The notes under the pieces are model-generated. The model saw only the letters and a program-made list of their open reading frames with translations. It did not search any database and was not told the DNA's origin. Made by a program: the position numbers and the translations under genes. DNA of 64,000 nucleotides from Brevinematales bacterium (GTDB taxonomy: Bacteria; Spirochaetota; Brevinematia; Brevinematales; Thermospiraceae), in NCBI GenBank assembly GCA_026417555.1, contig JAOADA010000001.1, positions 585,245-649,244 on the forward strand. Reading direction: 5' to 3'. Positions within the stretch are counted from its first letter, which is position 1. Every line of letters begins with the position of its first letter. Below are positions 46,708 to 56,090 of this stretch, in pieces.

Positions 46708-48852
46708 ATGCCATTGTGCGCTCTTTTTGCTATGACCATGTTTTTACAAAACAATCCTACCGATCCAGCTTTACTCTATCAGCGCGGGAGTTACCGACAG
46801 GTTGTTTCTTTGCTCAATCAAAAAACTTCCCTCTCCTTTGAAGATGCATACCGTCTTGCCCAATCCTATCTCATGCTTCAAGAGAGTGAAAAGGCTTGGC
46901 AAATAGCCTCTCACCTCTCCCTAGATCACAGAGACAACTTTTCCCAGTTTCTTTCGGCTTTTCTTGTACAAAAACTCCTGGAAAAACCCCTTTCCACCAA
47001 CCAAAACCTTGTCTTGGCAACTCTCTCCAACTGGCTTACTCAAGCAAAGGCCAACCCCTTTCTCACGACCAATCTGATTGAAACTATGTTTTGGCAAGCG
47101 TGGGTGCTTGATCCCACCATATCACCACCACCAACATTTTCTTCGCTGAAGGAAATGTATCAGGCATGGCAAAGGTTTCTCTCAGGAGAAGAAACCACCC
47201 TCGTTTCTCTTCTCTCAAACCGAATTCTTCTCACTATCACATGGCCTATTTTCACCAACCGGTTAGAGACCCTCTCGCGTTTCCCACCCTCAAGTCTCCC
47301 CATTCTTTGGTCATATCTCGGGAAGCTCCCTTCGTCCACGCGAGATCGGATTGCTGAGGCGTATCTCCCCACCCTCTCCCCATCCAAGAGATGGGTTGCC
47401 GAAATAGAACGTGCTGTTGCCAACAAAGAAACCTCCAAGGCTCTTTCTCTCCTCGAGGCAGCCCTTGTTTCCTCCCTTTCATCTCTCGAAGATTATCAGA
47501 AAGCCCTTCAGTGGGCTAACCAGCTCAAAGCCTATGCCTTAGCCGAAAAGATTGCCCGGGAAGGTATCCAACAATTTGGTTCTGTGTTTCATCTCGAATA
47601 CGCCAAAAGCCTCACCAGACAAGGGAAAAACGAAACCCTCCTCTCGTGGTATGAGGCTTCGGAAGAAAATATCCTCAATAGAGACGTCTCTCTCAGCGTG
47701 TTTCGTATTCTTATAGAAAAAAATGATCCAAGGCTTCTTCCCTGGCTCCTCCGACGAGAAGCAAAAACCCCTCACCAGACCTTCTTTCTTGTGCGTGCCC
47801 TCCTTTTGCTAGAACAATTCCAAACTGCCCAGGCGTATCCCCTTCTTCTTCGTATTCTTTCTGATTATCCATACACGTATGAATGGTGGGTTGCCAAACA
47901 ATACGCGTATCCGCTCCATAGCCTTTATCCCCATGTTTTCACTAACTGGTACACCAACGCTACCAACACCCTCTTTTCTCTCTCTCTTCCTCAGAGGCTT
48001 CTCCGAAGCCTTGCCCTCTTTGATATCTCAGGGGAACTTCCAGCAAGCCAATCCTTTTCCAACGATCTGAAACAGTATCAGGAAGGCTTTTTCTCCACCC
48101 ATTTTTCTCTCACTTCTGAGCAGAAAATCCTTTTTGAGAGGCTACTTTCTCTTTCCAATAGTGTATGGACAAACTATCCTCGAGAATTCTCTGCCTACCT
48201 GGACAAAGAACTCCTCACCCCAGAAAATCGCTACCGTTTTGCCTGGTATGGATATGATCTCTACGAAAAATCCGATGCTCTTGGAATTGCCCTTTCTCGG
48301 TTAGACTATTATATTCGCCGTTACCTCGGACGAGAAGCCGTTATGCTTCTGCCTGTCTCCTGGCAAAGAAAACTTTTTCCCCTCTCTCCTGTAGGGGACA
48401 TCCTCCCTTCTTTCTCCAATACCAATGAGGCTCTATGGGTACTTTCCGCCTATCGGCAAGAAAGCCACTTCCGCAAAGACGTGACCTCTCTTGCCGGAGC
48501 GTACGGGTATGCCCAGCTTATGCCTACAACAGCGAAAGAACTGGCAAAAAACCTCAAACAACCCGAACTCACCCCGTATGATTACGATGACAATGTACGA
48601 CTGGGAAATACGTTCTACGCCTATCTTTTTCGACGGTATGGATGGATCCCATACGCTATCGCTGCCTATAATGCAGGAGAGGGAGCGGTAAACAACTGGA
48701 GAAAAAGATACCCTTTTCGATCTCCTCTCTGGATTGAGTGTATCCCCTATGAAGAAACACGCAATTATGTGAAAATTATTTGGCAAAATACAGCCATTTA
48801 TCGTTCTCTCTATCCAGAATACTTCGCAGGAGTCCCCCTCTCGCTGGACTAA
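46708..48852 (+). CDS. Lytic murein transglycosylase with helical-repeat N-terminus
   Basis: 714 residues, Slt70-like layout. A long alpha-helical superhelix (~20-560) is followed by a C-terminal SLT domain (~565-690) with the catalytic Glu in YRQESHF, then GAYGYAQLMPTTA and AIAAYNAGEGAV. It cleaves peptidoglycan to 1,6-anhydromuropeptides in the periplasm. I start at the ATG 46708 behind GAGGAAAAGG. A TTG start 15 bases earlier is possible. The N-terminus is only weakly signal-like (MPLCALFAMTMFLQ), which is odd for a periplasmic enzyme. The last bases overlap the convergent gene. Confidence 0.88.
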   Translation: MPLCALFAMTMFLQNNPTDPALLYQRGSYRQVVSLLNQKTSLSFEDAYRLAQSYLMLQESEKAWQIASHLSLDHRDNFSQFLSAFLVQKLLEKPLSTNQNLVLATLSNWLTQAKANPFLTTNLIETMFWQAWVLDPTISPPPTFSSLKEMYQAWQRFLSGEETTLVSLLSNRILLTITWPIFTNRLETLSRFPPSSLPILWSYLGKLPSSTRDRIAEAYLPTLSPSKRWVAEIERAVANKETSKALSLLEAALVSSLSSLEDYQKALQWANQLKAYALAEKIAREGIQQFGSVFHLEYAKSLTRQGKNETLLSWYEASEENILNRDVSLSVFRILIEKNDPRLLPWLLRREAKTPHQTFFLVRALLLLEQFQTAQAYPLLLRILSDYPYTYEWWVAKQYAYPLHSLYPHVFTNWYTNATNTLFSLSLPQRLLRSLALFDISGELPASQSFSNDLKQYQEGFFSTHFSLTSEQKILFERLLSLSNSVWTNYPREFSAYLDKELLTPENRYRFAWYGYDLYEKSDALGIALSRLDYYIRRYLGREAVMLLPVSWQRKLFPLSPVGDILPSFSNTNEALWVLSAYRQESHFRKDVTSLAGAYGYAQLMPTTAKELAKNLKQPELTPYDYDDNVRLGNTFYAYLFRRYGWIPYAIAAYNAGEGAVNNWRKRYPFRSPLWIECIPYEETRNYVKIIWQNTAIYRSLYPEYFAGVPLSLD

Positions 48853-51398
48853 AGCCCTTGATTGTCCGTAGAGTCAGGAGTAGCCCTTGTTTCGGTGGGG
48901 GTATTTAGACGGTTTATCTGGTTTGAAAGAATCACATTGGTACTTCCAGGCAAAAACTCCACCCACAAGGCAGTAAACGCATTGGTCCAGATCCTATTCC
49001 CACGTAACTGATACCCACTCCATCCACCCTCTTTCACCATAAGATATTTCACCCCTCCCACAAAGGAGTTGGAAACAATACTTGTCTGCTGCATGTTTCC
49101 CGCCAACCAGAGGTTTACCCCATTGGTAGAGCCGAATATCGTAGAAAAAACCGAATTGTGCATCAAAAATACTCCCATATCTCTCGCATACACATCTATC
49201 AAAACACTCCCTGGGCTTCCCCATCCTTCATAGAGATAAAAAAGGTGATTACTGATCACTGCCCCTCCCCCTACCAGAAAGATCTGGGCATCCACATTGG
49301 AGAAAACCTGGGTAGTGTTGTGAACGTATTTGTTTTCTATCCCATAGTAGAAAACACCCGCACCAAAAAACACCCCAAAGTCCCGGGTTCGATTGTTGGT
49401 GAAAATATTACTCACCAGGCCAACCTGCGAGGCTTGGGCGTAGATGGCCGATCCACGTTGTCCTTCATTATTGAGAAAAACCGAATTCATCACATACAAG
49501 GTACCATTATTCACCCATATAGGACCATCTATAGTTGGCTGTCCACTCCCCGAAACGACAAACTTGAGAAATGCCACCCCTGTCACCCCATTCACCTCGA
49601 GAACCCGTCCTCCCGATCGAGTCAAGACAGTTGCTGACCCATTCGCTGAAAGAAAATCAGAAGTAAACCCTCCTGCCAATATCATATTGTTTGCGGGAAC
49701 AAGGGAACTCGAAAGCGTGTAACTACCTTCAGCAAAAACAACTGTCCTTACCCCTAACGACTTGGCTTTTTCCACCCCTTCAGAAGCACTGCGAGGATCA
49801 GAAGCAATTCCAAACGCCGATCCTCCCCCTGCTGGGGTCACGAAAATAGCAGGATACACCTCAATGTTTCTTGTATAGACGTTACTGTTTCCTGCCTTAT
49901 CCACAAGAACAATCTCATTGGTAATCACCGCCCCAAAGGGGAAATCCCGAGCCCCATCGTCCTCATACCATGTCCCCAACCATTCGTTTGTCCGTCGCTC
50001 CACAAGATACCCCATCCCTCCATACCCCCATTTCCCCTTGAGGGTATCATAGAAGTAACGGATACCAGAAAGGTTGTCTTCCAGGCGGATCCGCCGCCTC
50101 ACAGAGGAACGATTGACAATCACGGTTCCTCCCGTATCATACAGAGAGAGAGTGGGAGGAAGAGTATCTATAAGAAGACGATAGAGGGGACCTGTATTGG
50201 TCCTACTTCCATCAATGGCCCGCAAACGAAGAGTGTTTTCCTGATTGGCAAGATAGGTTGTAGTATTTGTCCATACTCCCATGCCCCACTGCCCCACATT
50301 CTGCCACGGGCTTCCATTCAAAGAGAACTGAAGCGCTGTCGCATTCCCATACTCCCCAAACAGAGGAAAATTCACCTCATTGGTGCACCACCATCCATCG
50401 GGACCCGTGATATATACATACGGATAGGTACCATCAACCGTAAACATAAAACTATTGGTGGCTGAGGAATTTCCAAAAAAATCTCTCACATAAAATTGTA
50501 CCGTATATGTTCCCGGAGTTACCCATTCCTCAAACCAGAAAGCAAGTTCATCTCTCATCCCCCACCATCCTCCAAGAAAACGAGAAGAGGAGGTTGCCCA
50601 GTTATCCTTTGTCCACACCAGACTCTCTGCCCCTACCTTGTCATCCTGGGTTTTCCCCTCAAATACTACCATTACAGCTTCCGTAGCCCCGTTGGTAGGA
50701 CGTGTCAGCACCACTACATGGGGACCACGACTATCTTGATAGACAGTGATAAGCCTATCCTCTGCCATCACACCAGCCTTGTCAACAACACAGGCCTTCA
50801 CTCCTACGTCTTGATTGGTCACTAACGGTATGGTCACTTCCCAGCCATTCATTCCCACCATGGTGGCTGTATACTCATCTGTTTGCGAGGGTCTTTCCAC
50901 ACGCACATACACTCTCTCAATATTGGTAAGTCCATTAGAAACCACTCCCCTCAACGTGAGGGATACATCAGAAGTATAGGTTTCTCCCCACTGGGCAAAA
51001 TCATTTGTCACCCGAATAGTCGGTCCTACCACATTCACATCCACAAAAACAGAACGTCTGATTCCCCACCGATTTACGGCACGAATCTCAATCGTTTTCC
51101 ATCCCCCTGTAGAAAACCCTATCTCTCGACTGAGATGATAGAAACCTACTCCGCCAGTCCCTACTTTTTCTACCTTCCCTTCATAGACAATCTCTATATC
51201 ACCCAACCCTTGTTCTTCCCTCACATCCGCCTCTACACGGATCCTTCCTGGATAGGACTGCCCTCCAAAGGGCGAAAAAACAACAAGCATCGGGCCATCA
51301 TACACATCCTTAAGCACAGGCTGATTCATATAATCCCGGAGAGAACACGAGAAAAAGGCTAACACACCCAACACAAAGAGAGAAGACTGCCATCTCAT
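48849..51398 (-). CDS. Large surface lipoprotein with Ig-like repeats and a right-handed beta-helix
   Basis: 849 residues. The N-terminal signal with lipobox FFSC marks a lipoprotein (start MRWQSSLFVLG; GGGAGG is 5 bases upstream). Residues ~30-520 are repeated beta-sandwich domains of Ig/Big type: WKTIEIRAVNRWG, YTVQFYVRDFFG, TLRLRAIDGS. Residues ~540-820 are a pectate-lyase-like beta-helix in which Val, Asn and Gly recur in rungs (VLEVNGVTGVAFLKFVVSG, TSIVSNSFVGG). No catalytic motif is visible, so it may bind carbohydrate or be structural. Tandem Asn/Thr-rich loops suggest surface exposure. It ends in the 3' end of the transglycosylase gene. Confidence 0.78.
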   Translation of the reverse strand: MRWQSSLFVLGVLAFFSCSLRDYMNQPVLKDVYDGPMLVVFSPFGGQSYPGRIRVEADVREEQGLGDIEIVYEGKVEKVGTGGVGFYHLSREIGFSTGGWKTIEIRAVNRWGIRRSVFVDVNVVGPTIRVTNDFAQWGETYTSDVSLTLRGVVSNGLTNIERVYVRVERPSQTDEYTATMVGMNGWEVTIPLVTNQDVGVKACVVDKAGVMAEDRLITVYQDSRGPHVVVLTRPTNGATEAVMVVFEGKTQDDKVGAESLVWTKDNWATSSSRFLGGWWGMRDELAFWFEEWVTPGTYTVQFYVRDFFGNSSATNSFMFTVDGTYPYVYITGPDGWWCTNEVNFPLFGEYGNATALQFSLNGSPWQNVGQWGMGVWTNTTTYLANQENTLRLRAIDGSRTNTGPLYRLLIDTLPPTLSLYDTGGTVIVNRSSVRRRIRLEDNLSGIRYFYDTLKGKWGYGGMGYLVERRTNEWLGTWYEDDGARDFPFGAVITNEIVLVDKAGNSNVYTRNIEVYPAIFVTPAGGGSAFGIASDPRSASEGVEKAKSLGVRTVVFAEGSYTLSSSLVPANNMILAGGFTSDFLSANGSATVLTRSGGRVLEVNGVTGVAFLKFVVSGSGQPTIDGPIWVNNGTLYVMNSVFLNNEGQRGSAIYAQASQVGLVSNIFTNNRTRDFGVFFGAGVFYYGIENKYVHNTTQVFSNVDAQIFLVGGGAVISNHLFYLYEGWGSPGSVLIDVYARDMGVFLMHNSVFSTIFGSTNGVNLWLAGNMQQTSIVSNSFVGGVKYLMVKEGGWSGYQLRGNRIWTNAFTALWVEFLPGSTNVILSNQINRLNTPTETRATPDSTDNQGL

Positions 51399-51428
51399 CA
51401 CAACCTCCCACCCACTTTCTCCCTTGAT

Positions 51429-51458
51429 ATTATACGGCATAAGAGAACAAAAAGTGAA
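51429..51458 (-). promoter_or_regulatory. Candidate promoter of the beta-helix lipoprotein gene
   Basis: On the minus strand TTCACT (51453-51458), an 18-bp spacer and a perfect TATAAT (51429-51434). The -10 is strong; the -35 is only four of six. It lies 30 bases from the start codon. Confidence 0.55.
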
Positions 51459-51702
51459 ATAAAACAGAGACTTCCAACCAGGTGAGTTTTCTCCCCTTGT
51501 CATAAGTTCTTGTTTCCATTCAAAGAAAAAAGCTTGCCCTATTGAATGTAAAAAATTTCACATTTCGAAAAAGAAAAAAAATTGAAGAGTTTTGCTTTTT
51601 TCTCCGGATTCCATTGAGCCATCCCAAGGACTCACAAATTTTTCAATATGAGGTATACCTGCGTATGCCAAAGAAAAACAGAACGATCCCCTCTCTCCTC
51701 GT
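51459..51702. other. Intergenic spacer
   Basis: About 240 bases between the beta-helix lipoprotein promoter and the 3' end of the gltD-like gene. It is A/T-rich, with a short AATGT...ACATT inverted repeat near 51546-51568 and a 10-bp palindrome AGGTATACCT near 51652. No gene or clear terminator is seen. Confidence 0.45.
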
Positions 51703-53079
51703 TTACGAAAGAAACTGATGAATCGACCGAGCCGCCTGTTTTCCATGGCCTGCCGCAAGAATCACTGTAGCCGCTCCCAACACAACATCTCCACCAGCAA
51801 ATACCCCCTGAAGAGAGGTTTGAAGGGTTTCATCCACAACCACATGACCTTTGGCATCAAGGGCAAGCCCTTCCATACTTTCAAGGAGAATACGGTTTGT
51901 CTCAAGGCCAATGGCATTGATAACCATCCGGGCAGAAAGGGAAAAGGTTTCTCCTTCAATAGGGAAAAAACACCTTCTTCCTTTTTCATCTGGTTCCCCT
52001 AATCGCATTCGCTGACACAAAAGAGAAACCACATTGCCTTCCCCGTCCCCCTCTATCCGAAGAGGCGAAGCAAGAAACTCAAATCTGACCCCTTCTTCTT
52101 CTGCATGGGCAATCTCCTCAATCCTTGCAGGCATCTCCTCCCGTCCACGACGGTACACAACCGTAACCGAGGGAGCTCCCATACGAAGAGCGCTCCTGGC
52201 GGCATCCATTGCCACATTCCCACCTCCAATGACCACAACCTCTCCCTTCACTTCAAGAGGGGTATCATACTCTCCAAAGTGGTAGGACTTCATGAGGTTA
52301 ATACGAGTGAGAAACTCATTGGCAGAAAACACATCTCGAAGATTCTCTCCAGGGATATGAAGATACTTGGGAAGCCCTGCCCCCGTCCCAAGAAAAACCG
52401 CATCAAATTGCCGTCTGATCTCCTCAAAGGTAACCGTCCTTCCTACCAGCACATTGGTTTGGAAGGCTACTCCCAAAGCCTTCAGGTAGTTTATCTCCCT
52501 TTCAAGTACCATCTTGGGAAGACGAAATTCTGGTATCCCATAGAGAAGTACCCCACCCAATCCATGAAGAGCTTCAAAAACCTCTACCTCATATCCAAGA
52601 CGAGCAAGTTCCCCAGCACACGTCAAGGAAGCAGGCCCAGACCCAATGATAGCCACTCGCTTCCCCTTCTTGTCTCCAGGGATGACGTTCTTTTCCGTGG
52701 TATCTCCTACAAAACGCTCAAGTTTCCCTATTTGAATAGGATCCCCCACCCGAGCCATAGTACAGCGTTTCTGACACTGAACCTCCTGAGGACACACCCT
52801 CCCACACACAGAGGGTAAGGGATTATCCTCAAGAATCACCCCTATAGCCTCATGGGGGTTCCCTTCAGCAATCTTTTGGATAAACTGAGGAATTTTGATG
52901 TGAACAGGACAATCCTCTACACAGGGAGGATTCTTGCATTGCAAACACCGAAGGGCTTCTTTTCTAGCCTCTTCAGAAGAGTACACAAGCTCTACTTCAC
53001 CAAAATCATGGATCCTCTCTTCGACTGGACGTTGGCGAACAGGAATTTTGTATTTTTGTACACCTCTTCTCTCATTCAC
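51703..53079 (-). CDS. NADPH-dependent glutamate synthase small-subunit family oxidoreductase (GltD/NfnB/SudA-like)
   Basis: 458 residues. An N-terminal [4Fe-4S] double-cluster domain (CLQCKNPPCVEDCPVHI, then CGRVCPQEVQCQKRC) is followed by an FAD-binding segment (VAIIGSGPASLTCAGELARLG) and an NADP-binding segment (VVVIGGGNVAMDAARSALRMG). The C-terminal FAD contact is GVFAGGDVVLGAATVILAAGHG. It could be the small subunit of glutamate synthase, the NfnB half of the electron-bifurcating transhydrogenase, or a homotetrameric synthase. No partner gene is adjacent, so the choice stays open. The start overlaps the gpmA stop by 8 bp. Confidence 0.88.
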   Translation of the reverse strand: MNERRGVQKYKIPVRQRPVEERIHDFGEVELVYSSEEARKEALRCLQCKNPPCVEDCPVHIKIPQFIQKIAEGNPHEAIGVILEDNPLPSVCGRVCPQEVQCQKRCTMARVGDPIQIGKLERFVGDTTEKNVIPGDKKGKRVAIIGSGPASLTCAGELARLGYEVEVFEALHGLGGVLLYGIPEFRLPKMVLEREINYLKALGVAFQTNVLVGRTVTFEEIRRQFDAVFLGTGAGLPKYLHIPGENLRDVFSANEFLTRINLMKSYHFGEYDTPLEVKGEVVVIGGGNVAMDAARSALRMGAPSVTVVYRRGREEMPARIEEIAHAEEEGVRFEFLASPLRIEGDGEGNVVSLLCQRMRLGEPDEKGRRCFFPIEGETFSLSARMVINAIGLETNRILLESMEGLALDAKGHVVVDETLQTSLQGVFAGGDVVLGAATVILAAGHGKQAARSIHQFLS

Positions 53080-53746
53080 CGGCTATCTCCTTTTTCCACA
53101 TCCCGTCCCAGTGATACACCAGAGCTGTTGCATGGGGGATCTCCAGGGAAACCACCTCCTGGGGAGAAAGGTTGTCTAGAAACATGACAATGGAACGGAG
53201 ACTATTGCCATGGGCACTGACAATGATTTTTTTCCCAGCTTGAACAAGGGGCACAATAACCCGCCGAAAAAAAGGAAGGGTACGTGCAGATGTCATTTTT
53301 AGAGATTCCCCCGCCGGAGGAGGTACATCATAACTCCGTCTCCAGAGGGTGACCTTCTCCTCTCCATAACGCTGACGGGTTTCCTCTTTGTTGAGTCCCT
53401 GAAGTTTCCCATAGTACCGTTCATTGAGATACCAGGCAGTATAGACAGGAAGGATAGCTCCCTTTGCCTCTTCACTAAAGATCTTTCCCCAGCGTTTCTC
53501 TCTTCCTGTATGCGACATCACAACGGGGGTCTTCTTTTGAAACGCAAGCACAAGCAAAAGGGTTTCCATGGCCCGTACCAGCGTTGAGGTATAGGCTACA
53601 TCAAAATCCACGTCTGCCAGTTTTCGACCACAGGCCAGTGCTTCTTCAATCCCTTGAGGTGTGAGAGAAACATCCACCCATCCTGTAAACCAGTTGCGTT
53701 TATTCCAGGTCGACTCTCCATGGCGAACAAGATACAGGCTTCCCAT
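53072..53746 (-). CDS. gpmA: 2,3-bisphosphoglycerate-dependent phosphoglycerate mutase
   Basis: 224 residues of the histidine-phosphatase superfamily. The phospho-His motif LVRHGESTWNKRNWFTGW, the NERYYGKLQGLNK segment and the second catalytic His in VSAHGNSLRSIVMFLD identify it as dPGM of glycolysis and gluconeogenesis. It lies 8 bp after gpmI, which makes the unrelated cofactor-independent enzyme for the same reaction. Identification is firm. Confidence 0.95.
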   Translation of the reverse strand: MGSLYLVRHGESTWNKRNWFTGWVDVSLTPQGIEEALACGRKLADVDFDVAYTSTLVRAMETLLLVLAFQKKTPVVMSHTGREKRWGKIFSEEAKGAILPVYTAWYLNERYYGKLQGLNKEETRQRYGEEKVTLWRRSYDVPPPAGESLKMTSARTLPFFRRVIVPLVQAGKKIIVSAHGNSLRSIVMFLDNLSPQEVVSLEIPHATALVYHWDGMWKKEIAGE

Positions 53747-53754
53747 ACTCTCCC

Positions 53755-55380
53755 CTAAAACTCAATCAACGAAGGATCATACTCTTCAGGCTTTTCATAC
53801 CCAAGGAGGTTAAGGAGGGTAGCCGCAACATTGGAAAGCCCTGCTTTGGGAAGCTTTCGCATATGATACTCATTCTGATAGCCATAATCCACAATAACAA
53901 ATGGCACTTTGTTCAGGGTATGCGCCGTTTTGACCTCTTTTTTCCCGTTTTTCTCAGTAAACATCTCATCAGCATTTCCATGATCGGCGGTAACCACCAC
54001 AATTCCTCCAAGTTTTTCTACCTCAGCAAGAAGCCTTGCTACACAGCGATCAACGGTTTCCACAGCCTCTATCGCTGCCTCCATCACCCCGGTATGCCCC
54101 ACCATATCTCCATTGGCAAAATTAAGACGCCCAAACTTGTACTGGCCACTCCGAAGAAGCTCAAGAGTTTTTTCCGTGATTTCATTGGCTTTCATCGCAG
54201 GGGCTTTGTCAAACTGGATCTTGTCAGAGGGAATCTCTATATAGGTTTCAAGTTTTTCATCTATGTAGCCAGAACGGTTTCCGTTCCAAAAATACGTCAC
54301 ATGCCCAAACTTTTGGGTTTCCGAGATAGCAAAACTTTTGATACCTGCAGCACAAAGGTATTCACTCACTGTTTTGGTAATCACCGGCGGCTGCACAAGA
54401 AAACGTGAGGGAAGCTTGAGATCACCATCATACTGCATCATACCAGCAAATATCACCTTGGGATAGCGTTCCCGATCAAATTTATCAAAGTCAGGATACT
54501 CAAAAGCCATGGAAATCTCAATAGCTCTATCACCCCGAAAATTAAAAAGCACCACACTATCCCCATCCTGGATAGTCCCTACAGGTTTGCCATTCTCACC
54601 GATAACAAAGGCTGGAAGATACTGGTCTGTGACCTTGGGATCCTCTGCATATAGAGTTTCGACGGCTTCACGAGCCGACGAAAACATCCTCCCCTTTCCA
54701 AGAACATGAGCATCCCATCCACGTTTCACGATATTCCAATCGGCAAAATAGCGATCCATGGTAGTGACCATCCTTCCCCCACCGGAGGCTATTCGATAAT
54801 CTACCCCATACCCAAGAGAGATCTCTTTCAAGACGGCTTCTATCTTGTCAATATAGATGAGCGCAGACTTTTCAGGAACATCTCGCCCGTCAAGAAGGGC
54901 ATGAACACGCACCTTCTTTACGCCCTCTTTTGCCGTTTGCCAAAGTAACGCTATCAGATGATCTATATGAGAATGAACATTGCCATCCGAAAGAAGACCA
55001 ATAAAATGAAACGTTCCCCCAGAAGACGTGACCTGTCCTACCAGATCTCTCCAGACATCTGTTTGGAAGATACTCCCGTCAGCAATGGCTTCATTTACCC
55101 GTTTTGCCCCCTGCGAAAAGACCCGTCCCGCCCCAAGAGCATTATGACCTACTTCACTATTCCCCATATCTTCATCAGAGGGAAGCCCCACAGCGGTTCC
55201 ATGAGCCTGAAGCTCTGTATACAAAGGCAGAGTAAAAAGCTTGTCCAGGGTTGGCGTATTGGCTTGATACACAGCATTTCCCTCTGTGGGTTTGCCAAGA
55301 CCTATGCCATCCATAATAATAAGAAGAAGCGGTCCCTGTCGACCATGAAACGTGTCAAGTGGCTTAAGTGAAAGTGACAT
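53755..55380 (-). CDS. gpmI: 2,3-bisphosphoglycerate-independent phosphoglycerate mutase
   Basis: 541 residues of the alkaline-phosphatase superfamily, slightly longer than the usual ~510. Motifs are LLIIMDGIGLGKPTEGNAV, the phospho-Ser loop DEDMGNSEVGHNALGAGR, HLIALL, HALLDGRDV, FNFRGDRAIEIS, NGDMVGHTG and VTADHGNADEM. It needs Mn ions and no cofactor. It heads the operon with gpmA and the gltD-like gene. AAGGAGG precedes the ATG, and the promoter is at 55410-55438. Confidence 0.97.
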   Translation of the reverse strand: MSLSLKPLDTFHGRQGPLLLIIMDGIGLGKPTEGNAVYQANTPTLDKLFTLPLYTELQAHGTAVGLPSDEDMGNSEVGHNALGAGRVFSQGAKRVNEAIADGSIFQTDVWRDLVGQVTSSGGTFHFIGLLSDGNVHSHIDHLIALLWQTAKEGVKKVRVHALLDGRDVPEKSALIYIDKIEAVLKEISLGYGVDYRIASGGGRMVTTMDRYFADWNIVKRGWDAHVLGKGRMFSSAREAVETLYAEDPKVTDQYLPAFVIGENGKPVGTIQDGDSVVLFNFRGDRAIEISMAFEYPDFDKFDRERYPKVIFAGMMQYDGDLKLPSRFLVQPPVITKTVSEYLCAAGIKSFAISETQKFGHVTYFWNGNRSGYIDEKLETYIEIPSDKIQFDKAPAMKANEITEKTLELLRSGQYKFGRLNFANGDMVGHTGVMEAAIEAVETVDRCVARLLAEVEKLGGIVVVTADHGNADEMFTEKNGKKEVKTAHTLNKVPFVIVDYGYQNEYHMRKLPKAGLSNVAATLLNLLGYEKPEEYDPSLIEF

Positions 55381-55409
55381 ATATCCTCCTTATTCTCACA
55401 AAGCCCTAT

Positions 55410-55438
55410 ATTATGGAGAAAAGAGGGATTTTTTGCAA
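55410..55438 (-). promoter_or_regulatory. Promoter of gpmI-gpmA-gltD-like operon
   Basis: On the minus strand TTGCAA (55433-55438), a 17-bp spacer and CATAAT (55410-55415), 30 bases upstream of the start codon. Confidence 0.6.
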
Positions 55439-55721
55439 GTTTTCTCTTCTTCCAAGGAAACATACACTCATACCCCCTTTCTCCCTGAACAAAAGAGAGT
55501 CACCTGTTCCGTCGCACCGATCTCGTATGCCCTTTGCTGGAGACTTTTCACTGGGAGAAGGGGGATTCACGTGTGTGGCAGACTTTCTCCTTAGCTCACG
55601 GGAAAACACCATAAACCCAGAAAGGGAAAAAGCCACCTTTATCCTTGGGAAAAAGAGATCTTATTCCGTGTATTTGCTCTGTGAGGTTTTATTCCGTCAT
55701 CCCTGGTTTCCATGATTTTTC
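55439..55721. other. Spacer between divergent gpmI and cutA promoters
   Basis: About 280 bases, no gene seen. It carries a TTATTCCGT pair at 55661-55669 and 55689-55697 close to the cutA promoter, and another TTCCGTC at 55507-55513. Confidence 0.45.
55661..55697 (+). repeat. TTATTCCGT direct repeats upstream of cutA
   Basis: TTATTCCGT at 55661-55669 and 55689-55697, 28 bp apart, ending 24 bases before the cutA -35. Tandem sites at this place suggest an activator, but no known regulator motif is matched. Confidence 0.35.
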
Positions 55722-55750
55722 TTGTCAAAAAAATCTTTTTGTTGTATACT
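55722..55750 (+). promoter_or_regulatory. Promoter of cutA-DUF2156
   Basis: TTGTCA (55722-55727), a 17-bp spacer and TATACT (55745-55750), 19 bases from the start codon. A frame opening at 55722 lies inside this promoter, which supports the later start. Confidence 0.7.
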
Positions 55751-55769
55751 GAGTGAGAAGGAGAAACGT

Positions 55770-56090
55770 ATGGGGTATGGAATAGTCTTGGTGGCTACAG
55801 ACAGCAAAGCAAGTGCAGAAAAATTAACCAATCTTCTCCTGGAGAATCGACTTGCTGGATGTATCCAACTTCTTCCTATAGAATCTCACTACCTATGGAA
55901 AGGAAAAAAAGAGAATTCTTCAGAAATTCTCATGGTTATCAAAACTCACCGCTCGAAATACGCTACCATAGAGAAAATAGTCCAGGACCATCATCCTTAC
56001 GAAATACCAGAGATCCTTTTTATCCCCATCCAGGAAATATTTCCTCCCTATCGGCAATGGCTAGATGATCTGATTCAGGAGGCAAAATAG
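55770..56090 (+). CDS. cutA: Divalent-ion tolerance protein CutA1
   Basis: 106 residues, the normal CutA size. GIVLVATDSKASAEKLTNLLLENRLAGCIQLLPIESHYLWKGK and the C-terminal YEIPEILFIPI match the trimeric ferredoxin-like family linked to copper tolerance. Its real biochemical role is not settled. AAGGAG lies 7 bases before the ATG. The stop overlaps the GTG start of the next gene by one base, so they form a two-gene operon. Confidence 0.92.
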   Translation: MGYGIVLVATDSKASAEKLTNLLLENRLAGCIQLLPIESHYLWKGKKENSSEILMVIKTHRSKYATIEKIVQDHHPYEIPEILFIPIQEIFPPYRQWLDDLIQEAK

